Positions 1 to 7,533 of a stretch of 40,474 bases of DNA are shown here, one piece after another. Made by a program: the position numbers and the translations under genes. The notes under the pieces were generated by a model. The model saw only the letters and a program-made list of their open reading frames with translations, did no database searches and was not told the DNA's origin. How positions within the stretch are numbered: position 1 is the stretch's first letter; each line of letters starts with the position of its first letter. Source of the DNA: an uncultured Planctomycetaceae bacterium (GTDB lineage Bacteria > Planctomycetota > Planctomycetia > Pirellulales > UBA1268); assembly GCA_903917235.1 (NCBI GenBank), contig CAIWZS010000382.1, forward strand, positions 1 through 40,474, in the 5' to 3' direction.

Positions 1-1466
1 CGACGCGTGAGCTCCCGCCACGTCCGTCCGAGCCACGCGTCGTCCCGGGCGAACGTCGTGGCCCGTTCGACGGCGAGGATGCAGTGCTCGTCCACCGTGT
101 ACTTGTGGTAGTTGTTGAACTGCAGCAGGTGGCGGGCGTGGGCGAACCCGGGCACGAAGATCTCGAGGACGCCCACGTCGTGGAGCTGCCGCAGCGCGTC
201 TCCGAGGCCGTCGGTGCGCTCGAAGAGCCCGAGAAACGCCGCGACCGCCGGAGCGTCGGGCTCCGTGGGCAGGTCGGGCACGGCCTCGCGCACGGCCTCC
301 CACACGACCGGATCGATCGGCAGCGCGTGGAGCATCGACAGCTCCACCAGGCGGATGATCGCGCTGGTGCTGGACACGATCCGCGAGACGGCGCCCGACA
401 CCGCGCCCACGTGGAAGGGGCCGACGCGATACAGGCCGTCGACCACGTTGCCGAGCACGCCCGATGCGATCCGCCGCAGCGGTCCCGGCCCGCGCAGCCC
501 GCGGAGCATGGCGTCGCGCACCTGCGCGACCCGCCGCGTGTGGCCGAAATACTCGCGCATGAACCGCTCCACGCCGAGCAGGCCGTCCTGGCTCGGCACG
601 GCGCGGCCCTGGGCGATCCGCAGCTGCTCCGCCCGCGTGAGGTCGTCGTTGGCCTTGCCCGCCGCGAGGTGCAGGTCGATGCGCACGCGGGTGAGGAACT
701 CCGCCGCATCGCGCAGGCTTTCCGCGTCGCGGGGGGACAGGCCGCCGAGCAGCGCGAGGTCGGCCGGCGATTCGGCGCCGTGCGTCACGCGCCCCAGCCA
801 GCGCACGAGCTGGATGTCACGCAGGCCGCCCGGCGAGCGTTTGACGTTCGGCTGCAGGAGCGACACCGTGTGGCCGAACCGGTCCGCCTCCTCCTCACGG
901 GCCGCCGCGAGCCGCTCGACCGTGGCCCGCTGCTGCCTGCGCATCAGCGAGCGCAGCCGCACGTCGAGGCCGGCGACCAGGTCGGCGCGGCCGGCGAGCC
1001 GCCGCATGTCGAAGAGCGCGGACAGGATCGTCGCGTCCTCGCGGGCGAGCCGCGCCGCCTCGGACGGCGTGCGGACGCTCTGGCCCACCTCGAGCCCGCA
1101 GTCGTAGAGGTCCCGCAGGATCGCCGATGCCATCCGCGACACGGCGACCGGTGCGGACGCGTCGTGCAGCAGCATGAGATCGATGTCGGAATAGGGCGCC
1201 ATCTCGCGGCGACCGAAGCCTCCCACGGCGACGAGCGCCACGGAGCGGCGCACGCCGGCGGCCGTCTCGTCCCCGAGGTCGTCGAGCGCGGCGGACCAGA
1301 TGTCGAGCACCACCCGCTCGAACAGCTCCGTCGCGAGGCCGCCCGTGGCCATGCCGGGCGCACCGGCCGCGTGCTGGGCGGCGACGCGCGTGCGCAGGGC
1401 CGCCACGCCCGCCGCCGCCGCCGAGACGGCGGGACGGACCGTCGCCGCCCCGGCCAGCCCGTTCAT
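1..1466 (-). CDS. glnD: [Protein-PII] uridylyltransferase GlnD, N-terminal part (runs off window start)
   Basis: This is the N-terminal ~488 residues of GlnD, the bifunctional enzyme that uridylylates PII proteins when nitrogen is scarce and removes UMP when glutamine is high. It is absent from the ORF track because its stop lies outside the window; I translated it from the minus strand. The nucleotidyltransferase signature GGFGRREMAPYSDIDL lies near residues 80-97. The start of the HD domain (YHKYTVDEHC) lies near residue 450, next to the window edge; the ACT domains would be outside. The ATG at 1466 overlaps the stop of the upstream adenosyltransferase gene as ATGA, so the two are probably translationally coupled. 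The long plus-strand ORFs over this region are antisense shadows. Family assignment is firm from the two motifs and their spacing. Confidence 0.93.
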   Translation of the reverse strand, partial: MNGLAGAATVRPAVSAAAAGVAALRTRVAAQHAAGAPGMATGGLATELFERVVLDIWSAALDDLGDETAAGVRRSVALVAVGGFGRREMAPYSDIDLMLLHDASAPVAVSRMASAILRDLYDCGLEVGQSVRTPSEAARLAREDATILSALFDMRRLAGRADLVAGLDVRLRSLMRRQQRATVERLAAAREEEADRFGHTVSLLQPNVKRSPGGLRDIQLVRWLGRVTHGAESPADLALLGGLSPRDAESLRDAAEFLTRVRIDLHLAAGKANDDLTRAEQLRIAQGRAVPSQDGLLGVERFMREYFGHTRRVAQVRDAMLRGLRGPGPLRRIASGVLGNVVDGLYRVGPFHVGAVSGAVSRIVSSTSAIIRLVELSMLHALPIDPVVWEAVREAVPDLPTEPDAPAVAAFLGLFERTDGLGDALRQLHDVGVLEIFVPGFAHARHLLQFNNYHKYTVDEHCILAVERATTFARDDAWLGRTWRELTR

Positions 1467-2026
1467 GTCGGTATCCACTGGTCGTCGGCCACGCCGCCGC
1501 GGTGGTTCGCCACGCGGGCGAGCACGAAGAGCAGATCGCCGAGCCGATTGAGGTATTCGATGGCGTTCGCCGGGATCGTGTCGCCGACCTCGGCGGCGAG
1601 CGTCACCACGCGACGCTCCGCGCGCCTGCAGACCGTGCGCGCGACGTGGAGCGCCGCGGCGAGCGCGGTGCCTGCCGGCAGGATGAAGTGCGTCAGCGGC
1701 GCGAGCTCCGCTTCGAGCGCGTCGATCTCCGCCTCGAGGACGGTCACGTGCGCCGCCGTGATCCGCTCGTCCACGGATCGCCCGGGCGCGGGAGGCGTCG
1801 CGAGCTGCGCACCGAGTTCGAAGAGATCGGCCTGGACGCGGCGCAGGAGCGGATCGAACGCGGCGGCCACGGCCAGCGAGCGGGCGACGCCGAGCTGGCT
1901 GTTGAGCTCGTCCACCGTGCCGAAGGCTTCGATGCGGGCGTGGTCCTTGCGCACCCGTGGCCCACCGAAGAGCCCGGTCTCTCCCGCGTCCCCCGTCTTC
2001 GTGTAGATCTTCATCAGGGTGTTCAT
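1463..2026 (-). CDS. Cob(I)alamin adenosyltransferase, PduO type
   Basis: A protein of about 187 aa that should transfer the adenosyl group of ATP to cob(I)alamin, giving the adenosylcobalamin coenzyme. The N-terminal motif MKIYTKTGDAGETGLFGG (ATP-binding loop of PduO-type enzymes), the VDELNSQLG segment and the C-terminal ARTVCRRAER segment are diagnostic of the family. Two starts are possible: ATG 2026, directly abutting a GAGGAG ribosome site, or ATG 2014, twelve bases downstream of it; neither spacing is ideal and I list the longer form. The ORF-track start at 2353 is too long because it enters the divergent gene. The stop overlaps the glnD start (ATGA). A symmetric TATA-like element at 2058-2065 may serve this gene and the divergent one. 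Confidence 0.93.
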   Translation of the reverse strand: MNTLMKIYTKTGDAGETGLFGGPRVRKDHARIEAFGTVDELNSQLGVARSLAVAAAFDPLLRRVQADLFELGAQLATPPAPGRSVDERITAAHVTVLEAEIDALEAELAPLTHFILPAGTALAAALHVARTVCRRAERRVVTLAAEVGDTIPANAIEYLNRLGDLLFVLARVANHRGGVADDQWIPT

Positions 2027-2057
2027 CTCCTCGGACCGCCGGTGGACGCCGCCGCGG

Positions 2058-2065
2058 GCTATACT
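2058..2065. promoter_or_regulatory. Symmetric -10 element GCTATACT between divergent genes
   Basis: On the plus strand TATACT ends seven bases before the ATG at 2073, so a transcript starting at the usual distance would have almost no leader. On the minus strand the same bases read AGTATAGC, placing a possible -10 about 33 bases before ATG 2026, with GAGGAG between. No good -35 is visible. This is inferred from spacing only. Confidence 0.45.
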
Positions 2066-2072
2066 CCGCGGC

Positions 2073-3404
2073 ATGAGGAATTCCTGCAAGCCGCGCCGCG
2101 CGCGTCGGTCGCGTCGCGAAGAAGCCGCATCCGCCCGCCGCGTCGTGGGCCGCGATTCCCACGGTGGAATCCGCACGGCATGCCGGACCGCGATCCTCGT
2201 CGCGGCGGCGTGGCCCATCGACTGCGGCACGGACCGCGGCAGCCTCCGCGCGGCCGACATCCCGGGCGTGTCCGCCGCGTCCCCGGCTGCCGAGACGCTC
2301 TCGCCAGCGGAGGCACGGTTCCTCGCGCCCCCGGTGCAGGTCACCGCCGGCATGCCGAAGGCGGGCGAGGGCTATTTTCGTCCCGATGCCCGACAGATCT
2401 GCTTTCAGGCCGTGCCGAGCGGCTATCCCTTCTATCAGATCTTCGTGCAGGGCTTCGACCCGTCCGCGTTCGACGCGAACGTGAACGCCGCGGGAACGCG
2501 ATCCGCGGAGCCCCTGCGCATCAGTCCCGGCCGTGGCCGCACGACCTGCGCCTGGTTCTCGCCGGACGGCGGCCGGCTCCTCTTCGCATCGAGCCACCTC
2601 GATCCCGATCTCGCAGGAACGGAGGAGGCCGCGAGACGGCAGGCCGAGGAGGACGCCCGAAGCGGTCGACGCCGGCGCTATCAGTGGGACTTCGACCCTC
2701 ACATGGAGCTCTTTGCCGCCGACGTGCGTGGCGACGGCATGCTGACACGACTGACGGACAGCCCCGGGTACGACGCCGAATGCTCGTACGCACCGGACGG
2801 GACGACGATCCTCTTCGTGAGTGATCGCGACGGCGACCCGGACATCTACGTGATGAACGCGGATGGATCCGGCGTGCGCCAGCTCGGCAATCAGCCCGGC
2901 TACGACGGTGGGCCTTTCTTCTCCCCCGACGGCGGCTGGATCACGTATCGCACCGATCGCGTGGAAAAGGACCTGCTGCAGATCCACGTGATGCGGGCCG
3001 ACGGCAGTGGCGACACGGCGGTCACGGCCGGTGCCGGCGTGCGCTGGGCGCCGTACTGGCACCCGACCCGGCCGTGGCTGATCTGGACCGGAGCCGATCA
3101 CTCCGACCCCGCGAAGAGGCCGAACTACGACCTGTGGATCATCCGGTACGACACGTCGGAGGAGCAGCTGCGGTGGTCGAAGCCGCTGCGGCTCACCGAT
3201 CATGCCTCGGCGGACGTGCTGCCGGTGTTCTCGCCCGACGGGCGGATTCTCATGTGGACGTCGGGCCGCGGTGCGGACGGCGGCGGGCGAGGTGGCGCGA
3301 GCCAGCTGTGGGCGAGCCGCGTCGACATCGACCGTCTCGCGGCGGCACTCGACGCCCTGCCGCTGGGCACTCGACCCGTGGGCGAGACCACCGATGCGCC
3401 CTGA
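2073..3404 (+). CDS. TolB/PD40-type beta-propeller protein, probably exported
   Basis: A 443-aa protein built of PD40/WD40-like blades of the TolB family: repeated SPDG/APDG turns (SPDGGRLLF, APDGTTILF, SPDGGWITY, SPDGRILMW) and the TolB-like strand DPDIYVMNADGSG. TolB-like propellers are usually periplasmic and bind proteins or peptides; no enzymatic motif is visible. The N-terminus is long and basic, with a weak hydrophobic stretch (TAILVAAAWPI) near residue 50, so export is likely but unproven. I chose ATG 2073 rather than the track start 2019 because the -10-like element TATACT lies just upstream and the extra residues look non-coding. The last 11 bases overlap proC, suggesting co-transcription. 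It is not the canonical TolB of a Tol-Pal operon, since no tol or pal genes are nearby. Confidence 0.85.
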   Translation: MRNSCKPRRARRSRREEAASARRVVGRDSHGGIRTACRTAILVAAAWPIDCGTDRGSLRAADIPGVSAASPAAETLSPAEARFLAPPVQVTAGMPKAGEGYFRPDARQICFQAVPSGYPFYQIFVQGFDPSAFDANVNAAGTRSAEPLRISPGRGRTTCAWFSPDGGRLLFASSHLDPDLAGTEEAARRQAEEDARSGRRRRYQWDFDPHMELFAADVRGDGMLTRLTDSPGYDAECSYAPDGTTILFVSDRDGDPDIYVMNADGSGVRQLGNQPGYDGGPFFSPDGGWITYRTDRVEKDLLQIHVMRADGSGDTAVTAGAGVRWAPYWHPTRPWLIWTGADHSDPAKRPNYDLWIIRYDTSEEQLRWSKPLRLTDHASADVLPVFSPDGRILMWTSGRGADGGGRGGASQLWASRVDIDRLAAALDALPLGTRPVGETTDAP

Positions 3405-4287
3405 CGCGCCCGCTGCGGGAGCGGGGCCCGGGGACGCGCCCCCGCCGGAACCGGGGGACTCCTGCGGCCCCATCGCGATGATCGGTGGCGGCCGGATGGC
3501 CCTGGCGCTCGCGGAGGGCTTTTGTCGGACGGGACGGACGACCGGCGACCGCATGACCGTGTGCGACCCCGATGCCGTCGCCCGCGAACGGCTCGCGGCG
3601 GCCGTGCCGGGCGTCCGGTTCGTGCCGACACCGGCGGCGGCCGCCGCAGCGGCCCGCATCGTCTTCCTCGCCGTCAAGCCGCAGCAGGCCGCGGAGGCGT
3701 GTGGTGACGCAAGGCTCGGACTGCGGGCCGACGCGACGATCGTCTCGATCGTCGCCGGCCTGACGACCGATTCACTCGGCGCGCTGCTCGGCTCCCGTCG
3801 GATCATCCGCGTCATGCCGAACACGCCGTGCCTCGTCGGACAGGGGGTCTCGGCCTGGTGCGCGACGCCGGAGGTACCGGCTGCGGATCGTCACGAGATC
3901 GTGCGGCTGCTGACCTCCGTCGGCCACGTGCACGAGGTCGACGAGTCGCTCATGGATGCGGTCACAGGACTCTCCGGGTCGGGCCCCGGCTTCGTCGCAC
4001 GCTTCGTCGAGGCGCTGACGGCAGGCGGGGTCGCAGCCGGGCTGCCGCCACCGTTGGCGCTTGCTCTGGCCGTGCAGACCGTCGCGGGCACCGGCGCCCT
4101 GCTCGAGCGCACCGGAGAGGACCCGGCCGTGGTCCGCGGACGCGTGACCAGTCCCGGAGGCACCACGCTGGCAGGCTTGGCGCTGATGGAGGCTCGCGGG
4201 GTGCCCGAGGCGATCACCGCGGCGGTCGTGGCGGCCGCCACCCGTGCGCGCGAACTCGGTGCCGCGCCTCGTCACGCCACGGCGTGA
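3394..4287 (+). CDS. proC: Pyrroline-5-carboxylate reductase
   Basis: ProC catalyses the last step of proline synthesis, the NAD(P)H-dependent reduction of 1-pyrroline-5-carboxylate. The protein is about 297 aa against a usual 260-280. A Rossmann loop IAMIGGGRMA lies near residue 28. VMPNTPCLVGQG and the family signature around TGLSGSGPGFVARF with EALTAGGVAAGLP are present, followed by VRGRVTSPGGTT. The start at ATG 3394 overlaps the preceding gene by 11 bases; the ATG at 3479 would delete the first beta strand of the dinucleotide fold. The track start at 3202 lies deep inside the upstream gene. The Pro/Ala-rich first 25 residues are an unremarkable extension. Confidence 0.95.
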   Translation: MRPDAPAAGAGPGDAPPPEPGDSCGPIAMIGGGRMALALAEGFCRTGRTTGDRMTVCDPDAVARERLAAAVPGVRFVPTPAAAAAAARIVFLAVKPQQAAEACGDARLGLRADATIVSIVAGLTTDSLGALLGSRRIIRVMPNTPCLVGQGVSAWCATPEVPAADRHEIVRLLTSVGHVHEVDESLMDAVTGLSGSGPGFVARFVEALTAGGVAAGLPPPLALALAVQTVAGTGALLERTGEDPAVVRGRVTSPGGTTLAGLALMEARGVPEAITAAVVAAATRARELGAAPRHATA

Positions 4288-4293
4288 CGACCC

Positions 4294-4326
4294 GCGCCGG
4301 CCCCGCGCTGCACGCGAGGCCGGGGC
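4294..4326. terminator. Hairpin between convergent proC and the 73-aa gene
   Basis: Stem GCGCCGGCCCCGCG / CGCGAGGCCGGGGC, 12 of 14 pairs matched, with the loop CTGCA. It lies between two convergent stops with no other gene in the gap. There is no T-run, so termination would be factor-assisted or structure-only. Probably bidirectional. Confidence 0.5.
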
Positions 4327-4351
4327 GACACGAGCGGCGTGTGCCGCCGGT

Positions 4352-4573
4352 TCAACGCGCGCCGGCCCTCTTTCCCTTCTTCGCCTTCTTCGCCGGGCCG
4401 GCCTTCGCCTGTTTCGCGACGGCCGAAGCCGCCTTCTTCGCCTTGCCGGCCTTGGCTTTCGGCTTCGATGCGGCCGTCCCCGCGGACGACTTCTTCCCCC
4501 GCCTGCTGCCGCCGAAGATGAGTTCCCACCCATCGGCGTACTGCTTGTTGCTTCCGATGCGAATGACCGACAT
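4352..4573 (-). CDS. Small basic protein with Lys/Ala-rich (histone H1-like) tail
   Basis: A 73-aa protein. The N-terminal third, MSVIRIGSNKQYADGWELIFGG, looks like a folded or ligand-binding segment. The rest is an almost pure Lys/Ala/Gly/Arg tail with AKKA and KPKAKAGKA repeats, like the tails of H1-like nucleoid proteins. I recall similar short planctomycete proteins with this head, but no assigned function. The start at ATG 4573 is preferred over the track start 4663, since the extra residues are unlike the rest. Nucleic-acid binding is an inference from charge only. It is flanked by a small conserved gene on the same strand, 86 bases upstream. Confidence 0.75.
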   Translation of the reverse strand: MSVIRIGSNKQYADGWELIFGGSRRGKKSSAGTAASKPKAKAGKAKKAASAVAKQAKAGPAKKAKKGKRAGAR

Positions 4574-4659
4574 GGCGTGCACTCCGATTCGGTGCCACGG
4601 ACACGTCGCATCGACCCGTCGACGCGACGCCGCAGCCCCAACGGCGGTGGTACCGATGT

Positions 4660-5109
4660 TCAACGCCGCGTGTCAAGCGACGCATCGCGATCGACGTCGG
4701 CATCGATCTCGAGCAGGACCCGTGCGGCGATCGCTGCCGGAAGCGTCCGGCGCGTCCTCCCGTCGCCGATGAACGCGTCACCCGCCACGCCGGCCGAGGG
4801 CTTCCGGGCGAGCACGCCGGGAGCCCCGATGATGAGCGTGTTGCGAGAGGCCACGATGCCGGTGATCTCCCAGCGCAGCGTCGGCCGGCGACCGTCTCCT
4901 GCCGCGTCGTCGGCGTGGACGCTCGCCTGCGGCAGCGGGCGGTCGTTGAGGATCGCGGTGACGCGCGGGTCGGCATCCTCGATCGCGAGCCAGAGCCGGT
5001 GGGCGGCGGTGACGCCGCTCGGGCCACCGAATCGCCTGATCCAGCCGGCCGTCCGATCCCCTGCCGGCTCCCACGCGGCCGTCAGATTGATGACGTGGGA
5101 TGGTGTCAT
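4660..5109 (-). CDS. Conserved protein of unknown function (149 aa)
   Basis: A 149-aa protein starting MTPSHVINLTAAWEPAG with an IRRFGGPSG segment, then ITGIVASRNTLIIG and a C-terminal AARVLLEIDADVD. I do not recognise a named family. The predicted pattern of alternating hydrophobic residues suggests a small beta-rich, probably cytoplasmic fold; no signal peptide or membrane segment is seen. The ATG at 5109 follows GAGGCGACG, an acceptable ribosome site. It is divergent from trxA and may share the symmetric TATA element at 5146-5153. The competing frame in this region (track 4272-5027) is Arg/Ser-rich and rejected. Confidence 0.7.
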   Translation of the reverse strand: MTPSHVINLTAAWEPAGDRTAGWIRRFGGPSGVTAAHRLWLAIEDADPRVTAILNDRPLPQASVHADDAAGDGRRPTLRWEITGIVASRNTLIIGAPGVLARKPSAGVAGDAFIGDGRTRRTLPAAIAARVLLEIDADVDRDASLDTRR

Positions 5110-5145
5110 CGTCGCCTCGCGGCCGCAGCCGGGATGTCACAGGCT

Positions 5146-5153
5146 GCTATACT
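5146..5153. promoter_or_regulatory. Symmetric -10 element GCTATACT between the 149-aa gene and trxA
   Basis: TATACT on the plus strand lies 47 bases before the trxA ATG, leaving a leader of about 40 bases containing AGGAG (5185-5189). On the minus strand the same site reads AGTATAGC, about 37 bases before ATG 5109. It has the same eight bases as the site at 2058-2065. No convincing -35 is visible on either side. Confidence 0.5.
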
Positions 5154-5200
5154 CGGTGCTCCCACGAAATGATCGGACATCCTCAGGAGACCACGAGACG

Positions 5201-5530
5201 ATGGGACGCGCCCTCGAATTCACCGACGCCAACTTTCAGAGCGAAGTGCTCGACTCCCCCGTGCCGGTGCTCGTCGACTTTTGGGCGCCGTGGTGCGGCC
5301 CATGCCGCATGATCGGACCGACGATCGAGGAGTTGTCCGCGGAGAATGCGGGGACGTTCCGCGTCGGCAAGGTGAACGTGGACGAGAACAACCGGCTCGC
5401 GATGACGTACAACGTCGCGAGCATTCCCACCATCATGATCTTCAGCGGCGGGCAGCTCGTCCAGCAATTCATGGGCGTCCAGCCGAAGACGCGGCTCCAG
5501 CAGGCGCTCGACGAGGCCAAGCAGGCCTGA
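5201..5530 (+). CDS. trxA: Thioredoxin
   Basis: A 109-aa thioredoxin of standard length, with the redox site WCGPC near residues 30-34 inside DFWAPWCGPCR, the conserved cis-proline in ASIPTIMIF near residue 75, and the C-terminal helix RLQQALDEA. It is a cytoplasmic disulfide reductase. No signal peptide is present, so it is not a periplasmic Dsb-type protein. The start at ATG 5201 follows AGGAG by 11 bases; the long upstream extension in the ORF track (from 4244) is a read-through shadow. It is followed by a perfect 19-bp hairpin. Confidence 0.97.
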   Translation: MGRALEFTDANFQSEVLDSPVPVLVDFWAPWCGPCRMIGPTIEELSAENAGTFRVGKVNVDENNRLAMTYNVASIPTIMIFSGGQLVQQFMGVQPKTRLQQALDEAKQA

Positions 5531-5533
5531 CGC

Positions 5534-5573
5534 GTGTGGACGGGGCCGGTCGAGCGACCGGCCCCGTCCACAC
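5534..5573. terminator. Perfect 19-bp inverted repeat between trxA and sigma factor
   Basis: GTGTGGACGGGGCCGGTCG, a two-base AG spacer, then the exact reverse complement. It starts four bases after the trxA stop and ends 16 bases before the convergent sigma factor stop, so it can end both transcripts. No T-tract follows. The stem is unusually long and perfect. Confidence 0.75.
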
Positions 5574-5588
5574 CGCACCGCAGGGCGA

Positions 5589-7151
5589 TCAGACGGGCAC
5601 GACCAGCTCCTCGGTCACCTGCCAGCGTTCGGCGAGATCGACGTCGAGGTGGCTCGTGAGGTCGATGTCGGCACCGGGCTGCCGTAGTTTCTCGACAGCC
5701 TTCGCCTCGATCTGCCGCACCCGCTCCCGGGTGACGTCGAAGATCGTCCCCACCTCCTCGAGCGTGTAGGCGTAGCCGTCCGCCAACCCGAACCTCAGGC
5801 GGATGATCTCGCGCTCGCGATAGGAGAGCGTATCGAGAGCCCGCGAGAGCGAGGCGCGGAGTGACTGGCGGTTGAGGTCCTGGAGGGGATCCTCCTCGCG
5901 GCGATCGCAGACGAATTCACCCACCGATCCGTCCTCGGTCTCGCCGAGGGGCTGATCGAGCGAGGCCGGCCGTCGCGACATCCGCCAGATGCACTCGGCC
6001 TCGTCCACCGCGAGGCCGGAACGCGCCGCCAGTTCCTCGACCGTCGCCTCCCGACCGTGCTGCTGGAGCAGGTCGCGGGCGGCATTCCGCATCTTGGTGA
6101 GCATGTCGACCATGTGCACCGGCATGCGGATCGTGCGACTCTGGTCTGCGATCGCGCGGGTGATGGCCTGGCGGATCCACCACGTCGCGTACGTCGAGAA
6201 CTTGAAGCCGCGGGCATGCTCGAACTTGTCGACGGCCCGCATGAGGCCGGAGTTGCCTTCCTGGATCAGGTCGAGGAACGACAGACCACGGTTCCGGTAC
6301 CGCTTCGCGATCGAGATCACCAGTCGCAGGTTGCCCTCCGCAAGATCGCGCTTCGCCGCGTCGTAACGCTGCTGGAGATCCTCGAGTCGGGCGAGCCGTC
6401 GCGCGAGCGTGCGGCGGCTCTCACGGACGCCGAGCAGGATGCGCCGCTGCTCGAGCGCCGCCGTGGCGGGATCGATGGTGCCGCCGACGCGGTCGCCGAG
6501 CGTGGCGAGCCGGTCGGCCTTGGCTCGCAGCTCCTTGAGGAGCGGATAGAGCCGCTGGATCCGCAGGTGCATCTCTTCGACGAGTCGCACCGACTTGTTG
6601 CGCTGCCGCACGAGACGCCGCCACGCCGCCCGACGCTCCTCGGGGGCCGCGGCCCGCGAGGTGGCGATCCGAAAGAGGCGCCGCTTCTCCTGCTCGAGGC
6701 GACGCAGCGTCACGAGATTCGGCTCGAGCCGACGCAGGATCCGCTTCTTCTCCCCCGTGTTGGTGACCGACACCTCGATGGTCCGGTCGAGACGCACCGT
6801 CCCCGCCTGCACCCGCTCGAGGAGCTGGAGCGCGCCGGCGAGCACGAAGTCGTTCGCGAGCAGCGTGCGGCGGAACTTGCGCCGCCAGTGCTCGATCCGC
6901 CGGGCGCTGTCCACCTCGGTCTGTCGCGAGAGGAGCGGCATGCCACCCATCTGGAGCAGGTAGAGCCGCACCGGGTCGTCGATCACCGCGAGCGGCCGGC
7001 GGGCGCGGGCGGGTTTCGGGGAGCCGGCTTTGCCCACCGGGCGCTCGCCGGCACGCACCCCCTTGCCCCGAGGCAGCGGGGCGACCGGTGCGCTGGCGAC
7101 CGATGGTGCGGCGATCGGGTGGAGGGGGATCGGGGGGGCGCGACGTTGCAT
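5589..7151 (-). CDS. RNA polymerase sigma-70 family factor, RpoD-like
   Basis: A 520-aa primary-type sigma factor. Region 1.2 ([13 protein letters not shown]) is near residue 58. Region 2 ([30 protein letters not shown], the -10 binding [13 protein letters not shown]) is near 270-335. Region 3 follows ([16 protein letters not shown]). Region 4 ([31 protein letters not shown]) begins near 442. Region 1.1 is absent and replaced by a Pro/Ala-rich stretch. Residues about 90-260 form a long, Arg-rich helical insert between regions 1.2 and 2, as in large RpoD proteins but divergent. ATG 7151 is chosen; the bases just before it (GGTCACCTCC) are not a ribosome site but resemble the anti-Shine-Dalgarno tail of 16S rRNA. 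The GTG at 7223 is an alternative. Whether this is the housekeeping sigma or a group-2 relative cannot be told from one locus. Confidence 0.93.
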   Translation of the reverse strand: MQRRAPPIPLHPIAAPSVASAPVAPLPRGKGVRAGERPVGKAGSPKPARARRPLAVIDDPVRLYLLQMGGMPLLSRQTEVDSARRIEHWRRKFRRTLLANDFVLAGALQLLERVQAGTVRLDRTIEVSVTNTGEKKRILRRLEPNLVTLRRLEQEKRRLFRIATSRAAAPEERRAAWRRLVRQRNKSVRLVEEMHLRIQRLYPLLKELRAKADRLATLGDRVGGTIDPATAALEQRRILLGVRESRRTLARRLARLEDLQQRYDAAKRDLAEGNLRLVISIAKRYRNRGLSFLDLIQEGNSGLMRAVDKFEHARGFKFSTYATWWIRQAITRAIADQSRTIRMPVHMVDMLTKMRNAARDLLQQHGREATVEELAARSGLAVDEAECIWRMSRRPASLDQPLGETEDGSVGEFVCDRREEDPLQDLNRQSLRASLSRALDTLSYREREIIRLRFGLADGYAYTLEEVGTIFDVTRERVRQIEAKAVEKLRQPGADIDLTSHLDVDLAERWQVTEELVVPV

Positions 7152-7533
7152 GGAGGTGACCCTGCTGGACGTGAAAGAGCCGTGTCGCGGTCGGCGGCTG
7201 GATCCCCGCCGCTCGGGCGACACTGCGGGTCAGGGAAGCAATTCGGGTGCCGCTCGGTCGCAGCCCCGCCCGCGGACCATGCCCGGACGCCGAATTCCCC
7301 GGGAAAATTCGAGGAAACGGGGCCGTGGACCCGCCACGCGTTGGAAATGGTCGTGTCGCATCCCGTCGACACGCGGGCGCCGCGCGTCGCCCGGTTGCAA
7401 CGCGTCGGGGGTGTCGATTCAAGTACCGGCCCCGTCCCACACGAAGTCACGGTGACGGAGGGGTGGCGATAGAATCAGGGGGCTCGCGAGCGGGGCCGCC
7501 AGCGCCGCACCCCGCGCCCCCGGAAGGTGCCTC
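7152..7533. other. Intergenic region between divergent sigma factor and membrane-protein genes
   Basis: About 380 bases with no supported gene. It holds a near-palindrome GAATTCCCCGGGAAAATTC near 7290 that could be an operator, and on the plus strand TAGAAT at 7470-7475 followed about 46 bases later by GGAAGG and the ATG at 7534. I see no clear minus-strand -10 for the sigma factor. The short ORFs of the track here are Arg/Pro-rich and unconvincing. Confidence 0.5.

Noticed and set aside
84-2006. 640-aa plus-strand ORF across glnD and the adenosyltransferase
   Set aside because: It is antisense to two genes with clear catalytic motifs and is His/Arg/Glu-rich without any domain; typical of an open antisense frame in GC-rich DNA.
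4244-5530. 428-aa ORF that would fuse an upstream region to thioredoxin
   Set aside because: Only the last 109 residues are protein-like; the rest is antisense to two small genes and lies before the promoter and ribosome site of trxA.
6057-7472. 471-aa plus-strand ORF opposite the sigma factor
   Set aside because: Antisense to conserved sigma regions 1.2-2 and compositionally biased; the adjacent intergenic part has no gene-like features.
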